This document shows positions 17,696-26,959 of a DNA stretch of 64,000 bases, piece after piece (position 1 is the stretch's first letter; each line of letters starts with the position of its first letter). Both the position numbers and the translations under genes were made by a program. This DNA is from Rivularia sp. MS3 (GTDB taxonomy: Bacteria > Cyanobacteriota > Cyanobacteriia > Cyanobacteriales > Nostocaceae), in NCBI GenBank assembly GCA_019192545.1, contig JAHCMI010000017.1, positions 62,001 through 126,000 of the forward strand. Reading direction: 5' to 3'. A model generated the notes under the pieces. It was not told the origin of the DNA. It did not search any database and saw only the letters and a list, made by a program, of their open reading frames with translations.

Positions 17696-17733
17696 TAAAT
17701 AGGAATGGCAGCAAACGAAATATTTTTTTGTAA

Positions 17734-17794
17734 GATGCTGCGATACTTAGATTAATTTTCAAGGCAATAATAATAATTGTAGTGTCACGCACCA
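17734..17794 (-). repeat. 61-bp dispersed repeat, copy 1
   Basis: On the minus strand it starts GGTGCGTGACAC and ends near AGTATCGCAGCATC. Related copies lie at 29598-29658 and 56822-56878. The 17702-17946 spacer otherwise holds a small stem (TTCCGGTTGCACCGGAA) and purine-rich CAGAGGACGCAAAG-type filler common between cyanobacterial genes. Confidence 0.6.
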
Positions 17795-17946
17795 TCCGAG
17801 TCTTGTGACAGTTGCTGCCATTGCTGATAGATTCCGGTTGCACCGGAATTATAAAAAACCCCAGAGGACGCAAAGAGCGCAGAGGAAGAAGAGGAATCTC
17901 TAATCATTTCGATACAAACGTAAACGATATGACATCTTGCACTCTA

Positions 17947-18678
17947 TTAATCTCCTTGAGGATATTCATCCCATAAGGGTGTAATTTCACGCAAGCTTTG
18001 GAAGTCACCATCACCCAGTATTAAATGGTCTATCAAAGGAATCTGCAAAAATTGCGCTCCTCCTAATAGCTGCCGGGTTAGTTCGATATCTTCTGGGCTA
18101 GGCTCTAGATTTGCTGAAGGGTGATTGTGTGCAACTATTAAACGGGTGGCACTTTGACGTATCACTTCCCGAAATATCTCGCGAGGAGGAGCTAAAGTTT
18201 CTGTTGCAGTTCCAACGGTAATTACTTGAGTTCCTAATAAACGATTTTTTACATCTAACAGCACGACTGCAAATTTTTCTTGCTGTTGCCACATCAAATC
18301 TTGGCTGAGTGCAGCAGCAGCAGCAGCAGGACTATCAATTAATGTACCTTCTCCCGGACGCGCTTGAAAAGTGCGCTTGCCTAACTCTATGGCCGCTAAA
18401 ATCGCTGTTGCCTTTGCCGGACCGATTCCGGGAATTTTGATTAACTCGGCAGCGCTGATATCTCGCAGAACTACTAAAGGTTCGCGTTGATGTTTGCTTA
18501 ATTCCTGTAAAATAAATTGTCCTAAACCTACGGCAGATAGCTTGCCAGCACCTTGCCCCGTACCGAGTAGAATTGCAATCAGTTCAGCAGTCGCTAAAAC
18601 TTTTGCACCATGAGTTAACAAGCGTTCTCGCGGACGCTCGTTTTCAGCCATGTCGGCAATTCTGAGGCAGTAGGTCAT
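17947..18678 (-). CDS. radC: RadC family protein with JAB/MPN domain
   Basis: RadC/UPF0758 protein, 243 residues, standard length. An N-terminal helix-hairpin-helix region ([24 protein letters not shown], about residues 75-98) suggests DNA binding. The C-terminal JAMM metalloprotease-like motif is intact: a conserved Glu region ([16 protein letters not shown]) and [16 protein letters not shown] near residue 185. The family is historically tied to DNA repair or recombination, but its biochemical function is not settled. The coding region contains a run of Ala codons (GCA-type triplets) near residue 110. It is a single gene read away from the polysaccharide locus. Confidence 0.95.
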   Translation of the reverse strand: MTYCLRIADMAENERPRERLLTHGAKVLATAELIAILLGTGQGAGKLSAVGLGQFILQELSKHQREPLVVLRDISAAELIKIPGIGPAKATAILAAIELGKRTFQARPGEGTLIDSPAAAAAALSQDLMWQQQEKFAVVLLDVKNRLLGTQVITVGTATETLAPPREIFREVIRQSATRLIVAHNHPSANLEPSPEDIELTRQLLGGAQFLQIPLIDHLILGDGDFQSLREITPLWDEYPQGD

Positions 18679-18852
18679 GGATAAACTAAGGAATAATAAT
18701 CATAGGTGTACCTATTTTTATTTATCCCAGTTTGAGCCGCAGAATTTATCAAAAAAGAAGTAAATATTTAGTAAATATTTAGTAAATATTTCAAATCTCC
18801 ACATCCGAAGCAAGGATGGGAAAGTAAATAAATATCTTTCCTCATCCTGTAT

Positions 18853-19812
18853 CTAAACTTTTATCTGCAAACCTTCTTGAGATATTTGTGTGGCTTTAAG
18901 CATATGATAAGTAATCAAAAGTTGAGTCAGAGCAAGGGGGTAACTTTGAATACTTTCTCCTGTAGTTCCAGCAACTGTACCTAACTCTGGGTTGCTTTCG
19001 CGATCGCAGACGTTTTTTAAGTTAGGCATGTCGGAACAAATAATTTGTTCTAACCTTTCCACCTGCTTTAATGTCGCGTGCCCATCGACCTCTAAAACGT
19101 CTACAGGTTTGCTCATATCTCTATCTAAGTCCAAGCGAATAGCTGACATGGAATTACCATTACCAGAGTTGACTATTTGCGTAAAATCTGGGTGAGGAAT
19201 TGTCGGACGCAGTACTAAGCGTACATTTAAATGTCCGTTATTTTCTTGCGAATCATCCTCGGGGGGATAAAAACTGACAACAATATCCGACCATTGACGT
19301 TGGGGACGGATAAAGTTCTCTGAATCTGGTTCCCGTTGTTTGAGCGCCCGTAAAACTTGTTCTTCGGTGTATCCGCGCTTTTGAGTATCCCGTTTAACTT
19401 TCCAACTTGCACGTAAGGATTCTGGAGGAGCTAGATAAACTTTGACATCGTAACATTCTCTGGCTTTACGAGTTGAATAACCCAGCAATCCTTCTATTAT
19501 CACGAATTTGTTGGGTTTTATATATTCAGGTGCATCTAAATTACCAGTTGTATGATTGTAGATAGGCTTGAGAATCGGTAGCCCATTACGCAGCAGTGAA
19601 AGGTGTTGCTGCATAATATCTAAATAATTGCAGTCAGGATCTAAAGCTGTAATCCCAATTTCCGCACGCTGCTTGCGGTCGTAACGATGATAATCGTCCG
19701 TACAAATAACGGTAACATTTTCCGGGCCTAATACTTGGGCGATACCTTTAGTTAAAGTTGTTTTACCCGCAGCACTGTCACCTACAATACCCAATATAAT
19801 CGGACGAGTCAT
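18853..19812 (-). CDS. Phosphoribulokinase-like P-loop kinase (PRK paralogue)
   Basis: Phosphoribulokinase/uridine kinase family protein. The start at 19812 (MTRPIILGIVG) is preferred over an upstream frame extension because GGGGG lies just upstream and family alignments begin here, giving 319 residues. The P-loop is GDSAAGKTT; PRK landmarks DDYHRYDRKQR, ITALDPDCNYLDIM and KPIYNHTTG follow. In Calvin-cycle PRK of cyanobacteria the P-loop reads GDSGCGKS and its Cys pairs with a second Cys after VIC to allow thioredoxin control. Here the first Cys is Ala and only the second (TVICTDDY) remains, so that switch cannot form. It is probably a second PRK-like protein rather than the main prk. Substrate is unproven. 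Confidence 0.85.
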   Translation of the reverse strand: MTRPIILGIVGDSAAGKTTLTKGIAQVLGPENVTVICTDDYHRYDRKQRAEIGITALDPDCNYLDIMQQHLSLLRNGLPILKPIYNHTTGNLDAPEYIKPNKFVIIEGLLGYSTRKARECYDVKVYLAPPESLRASWKVKRDTQKRGYTEEQVLRALKQREPDSENFIRPQRQWSDIVVSFYPPEDDSQENNGHLNVRLVLRPTIPHPDFTQIVNSGNGNSMSAIRLDLDRDMSKPVDVLEVDGHATLKQVERLEQIICSDMPNLKNVCDRESNPELGTVAGTTGESIQSYPLALTQLLITYHMLKATQISQEGLQIKV

Positions 19813-20059
19813 TTTACCCCCTTCAAGAAGCAGAGAACGTAATTTAAAACTGTGTACTAATTTACCAATTGTAGGGATTAATGAGAAACAACTCAATAAT
19901 TATTAAGAGATGCTTCGTTAATGCAAACAATTAATTGCTAATAGAACTAGCAAATATTAAGTTTGTTTATAAAACTGTAAATATTTTTATCGAAGTATAT
20001 AAATTGATAAATTTAAATGACCTTCGCGGGCAGGAATGCCCGTACAAAAATAATTAACG

Positions 20060-21931
20060 TTACTTCCTATATCCCCTAGGTGTTATCATCCATTGTCCAT
20101 AACTACGAGTACTTTGATTACCAATCAAAACCGTAGTTAACATATCCACTGGAACATCTAATAATTTCTCTAAAGTGGTTATAGTAATTTGTTCATCTTC
20201 GCGATAAACCGAACGTACTACGGCTACCGGTGTCTCGGGATTGCGGTACTTCAGAAAAATTTCTCTAGCTTCAGTTAACTGCTGAGTACGGGTTTTAGAT
20301 TTAGGATTATACAAAGCTGTGACAAAATCGGCTGCTGCTGCTGCTTCTAAACGCTTAATAATTATCTCCCAAGGAGTAAGTAAATCGCTTAAGCTGACAG
20401 CGCAAAAATCGTGCATTAGAGGTGTACCAACTCTTGCAGCAGCCGATTGAAAAGCGCTAACTCCAGGAAATACTTCTACGTGAGGATTTTTCCCATTCCA
20501 ACCGCTTGCTTGTAAATCTTCCATGACTAAGCCAGCCATTCCGTAAATTCCACTATCTCCTGAAGAAATAACAGCTACAGTTAATCCCCAATTTGCCAAC
20601 TCGATAGCACGAGCGGCGCGATCGCGTTCTTTGGTAATCGGCAGAGCCTCTACAATCTGGTGTTTTCGGAGAATAGGAGCAATCAAATCTATATATAAGC
20701 TATAGCCAATGACTGCATCGGCGCTAGCCACTGCGGTTTGTGCAGCTGGGGTCATTTGTTCTAGGTTTCCCGGCCCAGTTCCGACAAGCAATAATTTACC
20801 GACTTTACCGATGTATTCTTTTTCTGCTTGGGCTATGGCAATTGTAACTGCACCCTTTTGATTTTGGTTTGAAGAGCGATAAATTTGTTTTGGGATTTGT
20901 AGAGACGCAATATTTTGAGAAGATGTATTAGATTGTTGAGTGGCAGCGACAATTGCAGCAGCTTCGGCAACGCTGGGTGTTCCCACTTCTTTTTCCACAA
21001 CTTGGGAAGGATTGGGTACTGTCACCGTGCTAAGAGTTTCGGATGGGAAGGTTATCAAAGGTAAATTGCTTTCATGACAAAATTCTAATAAACCCACTTC
21101 ATCAGACTTAATATCAATCGTGGCAATACCCGCAATAGCAGAAAGTGCTAATTGATTCTCTAGAAATACTTTATCAATAGCATCTGCAATTACCTGTTTT
21201 GAAGTACCTCTTTCGCAACCGATTCCTACCCATAATACTCGGGGATGCCAGGTGAGGGAAGGGAGGCAAAGAGGGGAGGAAGGGGAGAGGGGGGGAGAAT
21301 ATTGTTTGTGTGAAATAAAAATTTTGGCTTTGGTGGTTTGTGATTCGTTGAATTTGAAGGGATGGGATTTAGGCAAATTATTTTGCCATAAGGTTGAACC
21401 AACTTCTTGAATTACTTCAACTTCTTCACCTTTGGCGACTGCTGCACTAACCGCATTCCAATCACCTTCGCCGCGACACCATCCGAAAGGGATACCTAGC
21501 ATATCCACCGCTGGTAATTCCAAACCGTTAGAAGCGCCGGTTAAAACAGGTGTTGCACCTAATTGTAAAGCAATCAATTGGGTTAATTTATCGGCACCAC
21601 CCTGATGCCCGCCACATAAACTAATTACAAATTTTCCAGTTTCATCTACTACCACTACTGCTGGATCTGTAGACTTGCTTTTAAGTAAATTTGAAATCAG
21701 TCTAACTACCGCACCTGTTGCTAAACAGAAAACAAAAGCTTGATGATTATCCCATAAATTGGCTAGGTGATTTTTCAGGGAATCTTTGTATGTTTTTGCG
21801 TGATTTATTTCAGATAATGATTCTGGAACCCATAAAGTATTATCTTGGTTTTGACAAAGGAATTGAAGTTTCTTTGCACCAGTGGGGGTAGTGGCAATAA
21901 AAGCAATGGGAGAGAATTCGTTGAGGAGCAA
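20060..21931 (-). CDS. cobJ: CbiG-CobJ fusion: cobalt-precorrin-5A hydrolase-like and precorrin-3B C17-methyltransferase
   Basis: Bifunctional corrin-ring enzyme of cobalamin synthesis, 623 residues. Residues 1-330 resemble CbiG: an N-terminal region with LATGAVVRLI and CGGHQGGADKL, a mid-region, and a C-terminal part with WVGIGCERGTSKQVIADAI and PSVAEAAAIVAA. A short low-complexity Ser/Pro linker sits in between (SPPLSPSSPLCLPSL). Residues 375-623 form the SAM-dependent methyltransferase CobJ/CbiH with LLLVGTGPGNLEQMTPAAQ, SSGDSGIYGMAGL and PGVSAFQSAAARVG. It uses S-adenosylmethionine to methylate C17 and contract the ring. Such CbiG-CobJ fusions are known in cyanobacteria. Another cobalamin gene, cobH, is near the right end of the window. 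Confidence 0.93.
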   Translation of the reverse strand: MLLNEFSPIAFIATTPTGAKKLQFLCQNQDNTLWVPESLSEINHAKTYKDSLKNHLANLWDNHQAFVFCLATGAVVRLISNLLKSKSTDPAVVVVDETGKFVISLCGGHQGGADKLTQLIALQLGATPVLTGASNGLELPAVDMLGIPFGWCRGEGDWNAVSAAVAKGEEVEVIQEVGSTLWQNNLPKSHPFKFNESQTTKAKIFISHKQYSPPLSPSSPLCLPSLTWHPRVLWVGIGCERGTSKQVIADAIDKVFLENQLALSAIAGIATIDIKSDEVGLLEFCHESNLPLITFPSETLSTVTVPNPSQVVEKEVGTPSVAEAAAIVAATQQSNTSSQNIASLQIPKQIYRSSNQNQKGAVTIAIAQAEKEYIGKVGKLLLVGTGPGNLEQMTPAAQTAVASADAVIGYSLYIDLIAPILRKHQIVEALPITKERDRAARAIELANWGLTVAVISSGDSGIYGMAGLVMEDLQASGWNGKNPHVEVFPGVSAFQSAAARVGTPLMHDFCAVSLSDLLTPWEIIIKRLEAAAAADFVTALYNPKSKTRTQQLTEAREIFLKYRNPETPVAVVRSVYREDEQITITTLEKLLDVPVDMLTTVLIGNQSTRSYGQWMITPRGYRK

Positions 21932-21966
21932 TTTGAGTTTCCTGTTAGCTGATGAAGTTTGATGTT

Positions 21967-22731
21967 TTAGTATCCCATAAGATCATTTTTGATATTAGGT
22001 GATATGGTTTGCATTTGTTTCATATAAATTTCGTTTGTTAAATCATCATCACGCAAACGAACAAAATCTTCTAACTCCTTTTCCATTAATTGAGCAAAAC
22101 TTGTTGCTGTCCAATTCATTCCAGGAATCCACGAAGCCCAACAACCCCCAGCCCATTCACCTTGAGTATCTTGCTCTTTAGGATCTAAAAGCCAAATAGC
22201 TGCATCTCCCCAAGAGCTAATAGCTAAGCTTCTTTTAACTTGCGTTCCTTGTTCGTAATAAGTAAGTCGGCAGAAATAAACAAAACTATGTAACAAAATG
22301 TAAATTAGCTTGAAACCCTTACTCCTACTGCCTACTGCCCACTGCCCACTGCCTTGTCCTAATTACAATTTTCAACGCCAACCTACTTAATAGTTGTCAG
22401 GAATATCTTGTCTTTTTTCTGCTTTAAAGGCAATACCGTACAAATGTGAGTCTCGTATTCGTAACCAATCAATCTTTTCTACCGGAAGAATATCGTAAAT
22501 AAAATAACCAGTTTCTCGCCAACCATTTGTTACAAGATAGAAGTTTCGCAATGAATTTGGAAGACTTATGCCAAGACGTTTTTCAGCTTCCACTATCTGT
22601 GTTTCGGTTGCAGGTTCGTAACCCATCCACTGACTTTGATAAACTTCTTCATCAACTTCAATTTCCGAATTATCAGCTAACAATTCGAGACTATAGCGCT
22701 TTAAAAATTGCTGCCATTGGTTTGCATTCAT
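21967..22731 (-). pseudogene. SMI1/KNR4 family gene split by a repeat insertion
   Basis: Two reverse-strand frames together cover one SMI1/KNR4 domain. The first (22731-22387) has the N-terminal part with EIVEAEKRLGISLPNSLRNFY-like sequence and NGWRETG, and stops right after DIPDNY. The second (22296-21967, TTG-initiated if at all) carries the C-terminal part: LAISSWGDAAIWLLDPKEQ and EGEW-like GEWAGGCWASW. About 90 bp separate them, including heptamer repeats of the CTGCCCA type and a stop codon. Intact relatives run straight through from the Tyr to a FVY segment. I infer an insertion that broke the gene; two short functional proteins are less likely. SMI1 proteins often act as immunity or scaffold proteins. 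Confidence 0.68.
22320..22352. repeat. Heptamer short tandem repeats (CTGCCCA type)
   Basis: Reads as successive CTACTGC/CCACTGC units (ACTGCCTACTGCCCACTGCC). It lies in the segment that interrupts the SMI1/KNR4 gene. Confidence 0.7.
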
Positions 22732-22809
22732 ATGTATAATTTTTAATATTTATGGTGCGTTGCGCTTTGCGACAACACACCTTGCGATGTATAATCTGCT
22801 GACTAAAAA

Positions 22810-24447
22810 TTATCTCATCTGCGATTTTCTACGAGGGGGATTGTTTTCTGGTGGCGTTTCGGGAATCTCTGGTGGTGGCTCAGGAGCGGGAGGTTGAGGA
22901 GTTGCACCAGTATTAATAATTGCGCCTCGATAAATTAAAGCACCTAAAGTATTTAGTTTAAATCCCCAACCTTGAGGTAAGTTATCGTCATTGTCATTTT
23001 GCCCTAAGTCTACATAAATACGCGGTGGTATAAAATATTTGACATCAGATGCACCTACTAATTCATCTGCTTGTTGCATAATCTTATCGACTATAGAATC
23101 AAGTTGGGCGTAACTATCGTAGTTTTGTTGTAGTTGCGATTTGATAAAAGCAATAAATTCTTTTACTCCTTTGATTTTTTCGTTTGTTTCTGCGGTTGCT
23201 TCTTCCGATGTTTCAACATGAGGATTATCGAATCCTAATTGTTTGAGAATTAATGGCTCTAAATATCCAAACAGCTTGACTTGTGCTTTGATAATTGTGG
23301 GATTGTTTACGTCTTGATGACGCGGTAGCAAAGTACGGAAAGCACGACGCAGTATTTGAGAAAGTGTAAAAGGTGGAAAAGGAATGCTGTTAGAATCTAT
23401 ATTGATGCCGTTGTTTGCCATGAATATGTCTAAAGGTTGTAAATCTGACGGTACAACTGGCATCTGGATATTAAAAGCTTGAAATTCTGGGTTCGCGCTG
23501 CGGTTGCTGAGAATATTTTCTTGTCTGCTATTTTGCTGTGCTTGAATTGCTAAGATTTGCTTGGCTTTATTCTCATCGTTTAATAATAAAGTTAAACCTT
23601 TGAGATTAAAAGGATAAATAGGAGTATTTAAGCCTATATACACAAATTCAGCGCAATAAGCTTTGTTATTAACATTGTTGAGAAAGTTAATTGCGCTTTC
23701 ATCACCAAGAGTGGCTAAAGCGCAATTTTTCAAAAATTCTTTGAGACTAGCTTTATCGATAACGCGGGTTGGATCTCCTCCGTTAAAATCGTTTTGGGAA
23801 AATTTGACAAAGGGATTCATTAAAGCCAGCCAGCAGATAATGCTATCGGTATAACCCCTTTGCTGCCGTGAATTGACAAATTCAGGAAAAACTAAATTTT
23901 GTGCTACTGCAATAAATCCGCCTTCACCATATAATCCACGATGATAACTATCGGGTTCGTTAAAAGAAGCAAAAGCCTTGGTTCCATCTTCTCTAATCGC
24001 CGGTACAATTATCCCAGAATGATGACCTTCATTTTTGATGAAGATTTCCATCAAATCATTGATTTCAGAATAGCTTTGAGGGCTGCGACGTAAATCAATT
24101 TCTTTTCCGTAACGGTCTTTATTGTACTGAAAAGTGCAAACCAACAAACCATATCGTTCGAGAAACTTGGCAATATCTTCATATCCTGAAACCGTCTCCC
24201 CTTGGGGATTTGTAACTATTTCCTCATCTGCAATACCAATAAAACCAGGTACTTTGATTGTTTCAGCATCTAAAAAAGCATCATCTTCAACGATTACCTG
24301 TTTGAAAAATAATCGTTTCATATCTTCTACAGGTTTCCCTTCCTTATAATCAGGACTTTGGATAGAATTAAAAACTTCTAAATCTACATCTTTGGCAGAA
24401 TACAAAGGTAAATCCCTATCTGCTTGCAAATCAATATTGCCGTTCAT
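22810..24447 (-). CDS. Unrecognised 545-residue protein, possible permuted papain-like fold
   Basis: I do not recognise this protein. The ATG at 24447 is preferred to a TTG four codons earlier. Features seen: a region rich in acidic residues at the N-terminus; NEGHHSGIIVPAI near residue 145; NKAYCAEFVYIGLN near 268; a helical region 400-480; and a Pro-rich tail (about 520-545: PAPEPPPEIPETPPENNPP) ending in basic residues. A His before GIIV followed over 100 residues later by a Cys in YCAEFVY is the order seen in circularly permuted NlpC/P60-papain-like enzymes, but this is pattern resemblance only. There is no signal peptide. It is divergent from a small ribbon-helix-helix frame. Confidence 0.75.
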   Translation of the reverse strand: MNGNIDLQADRDLPLYSAKDVDLEVFNSIQSPDYKEGKPVEDMKRLFFKQVIVEDDAFLDAETIKVPGFIGIADEEIVTNPQGETVSGYEDIAKFLERYGLLVCTFQYNKDRYGKEIDLRRSPQSYSEINDLMEIFIKNEGHHSGIIVPAIREDGTKAFASFNEPDSYHRGLYGEGGFIAVAQNLVFPEFVNSRQQRGYTDSIICWLALMNPFVKFSQNDFNGGDPTRVIDKASLKEFLKNCALATLGDESAINFLNNVNNKAYCAEFVYIGLNTPIYPFNLKGLTLLLNDENKAKQILAIQAQQNSRQENILSNRSANPEFQAFNIQMPVVPSDLQPLDIFMANNGINIDSNSIPFPPFTLSQILRRAFRTLLPRHQDVNNPTIIKAQVKLFGYLEPLILKQLGFDNPHVETSEEATAETNEKIKGVKEFIAFIKSQLQQNYDSYAQLDSIVDKIMQQADELVGASDVKYFIPPRIYVDLGQNDNDDNLPQGWGFKLNTLGALIYRGAIINTGATPQPPAPEPPPEIPETPPENNPPRRKSQMR

Positions 24448-24509
24448 TTTATTGACCAAGGTATAAAACTTTTCGTATTATGAAATACTTTTGTTTTTAA
24501 TACACTGAT

Positions 24510-24779
24510 TTGCAGAAAACTTTATATTATGAACTACCCTGCTGTAAGACGAGCGAGGTTTACATTTTCCCTATCCGTCTTACCGAACTTACTAAGTTTT
24601 TGACGCTTAGGATTACCGAAGCAGAAAAAGCATTAGTCCAGCAATATTGTGAACTAACTAGTCGCAATCAAACAGATGTGTTTAGGGAATTTTTTCGTGA
24701 ACTGGTAAGTAGATTGTCGAAACAAGGGATATCGAATCCCTTGCTTTGTTCGGGGGCTATTCATTCCCACTTTATCTAA
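24510..24779 (+). CDS. Small ribbon-helix-helix-like protein
   Basis: Up to 89 residues. The segment LTLRITEAEKALVQQYCELTSRNQTDVFREFFREL looks like a ribbon-helix-helix (CopG/Arc-type) DNA-binding unit: a beta strand with alternating residues, then two helices with a polar turn. The start is unclear: the frame opens with TTG at 24510, while the recognisable domain begins at another TTG at 24600. There is no good ribosome-binding site for either. The C-terminal part beyond SRLSKQG looks unconserved. It might be a degraded gene or a short regulator of its divergent neighbour. Confidence 0.45.
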   Translation: MQKTLYYELPCCKTSEVYIFPIRLTELTKFLTLRITEAEKALVQQYCELTSRNQTDVFREFFRELVSRLSKQGISNPLLCSGAIHSHFI

Positions 24780-24840
24780 AAGAGGGATGGGAAATTCCGC
24801 CGTTTTAGTTAAACATATTGGAATTAATGCAAACCGCTTC

Positions 24841-26121
24841 TTACTCTCTTTCTTCAGCAGCTTTTAAAATTTTGACAATACTAGGATAACCGTTAAATTC
24901 TGCGAGCATCAAAGCAGTATAACCACCTCGATTTTTCAAGTTTACATCTGCACCAGCTTTTAATAATACTTCAACTAATTTCACATAGCCTAATGAGGTT
25001 GCCCACATCAATGCTGTAGCGCTGTTTTCATCTTTACAATTGACATTAGCACCATGCGCTAATAATTCTTGAGTTATTGTTTTAAAATTACGTTTTGTAG
25101 CTTCGATTAATATGATTTTTCCATCTTGTAATTGAGTGTTTGCGTCTGCACCATTTTCCAATAAAACTTTTAGGGTTTCTACGTTTCCTTGTATGGCAGC
25201 TAAAGTTAGCGGTGTTTCAGATAAATTTCTGACTTCTAAATCGGCACCTTGTTCTAAAAGTGCTTTGATGATATTACTGTAACCTTGTAAAGCAGCTACA
25301 AGTATAGGTGTATCGCCTAAATTATTTCTCTTATTAACATCTGCACCGGCTTTGAGAAGCAATTCTACAATTTCGCTAAAACCTTCGACAACTGCAATAT
25401 GTAAAGGTGTTTCTCCATGATTATCTTGAAAATTTACGTCAGCACCTTTATTTATTAAAGTTTCTACTATAGAAGTATGTCCCCCGGCAGCAGCAATTGA
25501 TAATGCTGTGTCTCCATCTGTATTTTTTTCATTTACCTCAATATTGGAGCTTAATAGTGCCTTCACGACTTCCAAATATCCTTGTTCTGAGGCTAACATC
25601 AATAAAGTTTCACCTTGTTCATCTTGGATATTTACATCAGCACCAGCTTTAACTAAAATATCAACTACGCCAGAATGCCCTTGTTTTACAGCTAATTCTA
25701 AAGCCGTGTCATTGTCTTTATCTTGAAGATTTACATTAGCCCCAGCATCAATTAAAGCTTGAACGATAGAACTGTAACCTTTAAGAGCCGCTATCATTAA
25801 AGCCGTGCTGCCGTCTTCATTAACTGCATTTACGTTAGCACCTTTTGATATTAATATGCGTACAATATCGAGTTGTTTTGCCGCACAAGCTAACATCAAA
25901 GCCGTCAAACCATAACGTTTTCTTTTACAATCAATATTTGCACCCGATTCAACAAGCATTTTCACAATTTCTGTATAGCCTGAATTCGCTGCAAACATTA
26001 ACGCTGTAGTGCCATCTCCATCGTTTACACTTGCAGAAGCACCCGTACTTAAAAAAGTTCGCACCCTTTTTATGTCACCGCTTCTAGCTGCTTCTAACAG
26101 TGAAGCATTGTTTTTGCTCAT
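24841..26121 (-). CDS. Ankyrin repeat protein (about 13 repeats)
   Basis: A 426-residue protein made almost only of ankyrin repeats of 33 residues, about 13 by eye, with the pattern DGxTALMxAAxxGxxxIVxxLLxxGADVN. The start at 26121 (MSKNNASLLEAARSG) is chosen because the 24 residues upstream in the frame are translated from GGGCAT-type repeat DNA, not conserved protein. There is no signal peptide or other domain, so it is probably a cytosolic protein-binding scaffold. Partners are unknown. Repeats 10 and 11 depart most from the consensus (SETPLTLAAIQGN, DGKIILIEATKRN). Confidence 0.93.
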   Translation of the reverse strand: MSKNNASLLEAARSGDIKRVRTFLSTGASASVNDGDGTTALMFAANSGYTEIVKMLVESGANIDCKRKRYGLTALMLACAAKQLDIVRILISKGANVNAVNEDGSTALMIAALKGYSSIVQALIDAGANVNLQDKDNDTALELAVKQGHSGVVDILVKAGADVNIQDEQGETLLMLASEQGYLEVVKALLSSNIEVNEKNTDGDTALSIAAAGGHTSIVETLINKGADVNFQDNHGETPLHIAVVEGFSEIVELLLKAGADVNKRNNLGDTPILVAALQGYSNIIKALLEQGADLEVRNLSETPLTLAAIQGNVETLKVLLENGADANTQLQDGKIILIEATKRNFKTITQELLAHGANVNCKDENSATALMWATSLGYVKLVEVLLKAGADVNLKNRGGYTALMLAEFNGYPSIVKILKAAEERE

Positions 26122-26154
26122 TGGTAGCTGTTGGTAATTGATAATTGGGAATTG

Positions 26155-26350
26155 GGCATGGGGCATGGGGCATTGGGCATTGATGAGCCTCACATTGAGA
26201 AGAGAGTGAGAGAAGGGGAGAGAAATTCAAATTCCTAACTCCTAACTCCCGTACAGACGTAGCAGTGCTACGTCTCTACATTACTAACTTTTAACTCTTT
26301 CCAATGCCCTATTCCCTATCCCCAATTCCCGTTTTCATTTTCCCATCCCC
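26155..26350. repeat. Mixed short repeats: GGGCAT units and TACGTCTCTA hairpin
   Basis: Contains GGGCATG/GGGCATT tandem units, a CTAACTC pair and a hairpin ACGTAGCAGTGCTACGT (part of a GTAGAGACGTAGCA-type palindrome, seen again near 50058). It separates the ankyrin gene from the DUF4079 gene. Confidence 0.6.
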
Positions 26351-26416
26351 TACTCCCCATTACCCCGACGCGCTATGCTAATTTTTATGAAGATTTAAGT
26401 ATTGGGGGAGAACACG

Positions 26417-26881
26417 ATGGAACTTTCGCCAGAAGTTAAATACTGGATGCAATTTTTTCATCCCGTGCTAATGTGGGCACTTTTGCTATGTACGCTCTAT
26501 GCAGCTTACTTGGGTTTGCAGGTACAGCGTACTAGAAGTGCTAAGGGTGAAGAGAAGAAAGAACTTATCAAAGGTAAATACAATATCAAACACTTTCAAA
26601 TAGGTTCTTTATTATTAGCACTAATGGTATCCGGTTCCATTGGTGGGATGGCTGTTACCTATATTAATAATGGTAAATTATTTGTCGGTCCCCATTTATT
26701 AGCAGGGCTAGGAATGACAGCTTTGATTGGTTTTTCCGCTTCTTTATCTCCTTTTATGCAGAAAGGAGCGAATTGGGCGCGGATGACTCATATTTTGTTA
26801 AATTTTACTATTTTAGGACTTTTTACTTGGCAGGCTATCAGTGGCGTGCAAATCGTCCAAAAAATTCTTAGTAATGCCTAA
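26417..26881 (+). CDS. DUF4079 membrane protein
   Basis: Cyanobacterial/plastid DUF4079 family protein of 154 residues. Four hydrophobic segments are visible: FFHPVLMWALLLCTLYAAYL, a GSLLLALMVSGSIGGMAV segment, LLAGLGMTALIGFSASL and HILLNFTILGLFTWQAI. His residues at the membrane edges (FFHPVLMW, MTHILLN) recall b-type cytochrome-like packing, but heme binding is inference. The ATG at 26417 is chosen because GGGGGAGA sits 6-12 bp upstream. It is a single gene with no operon partner. Function is unknown. Confidence 0.87.
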   Translation: MELSPEVKYWMQFFHPVLMWALLLCTLYAAYLGLQVQRTRSAKGEEKKELIKGKYNIKHFQIGSLLLALMVSGSIGGMAVTYINNGKLFVGPHLLAGLGMTALIGFSASLSPFMQKGANWARMTHILLNFTILGLFTWQAISGVQIVQKILSNA

Positions 26882-26959
26882 TTTTTGATATCTGTTAATT
26901 ATGAAGTGTGAAGCATAAGGGTAGAGTCATTTCAACCTTTATGCTCCATCCTTCATTTC

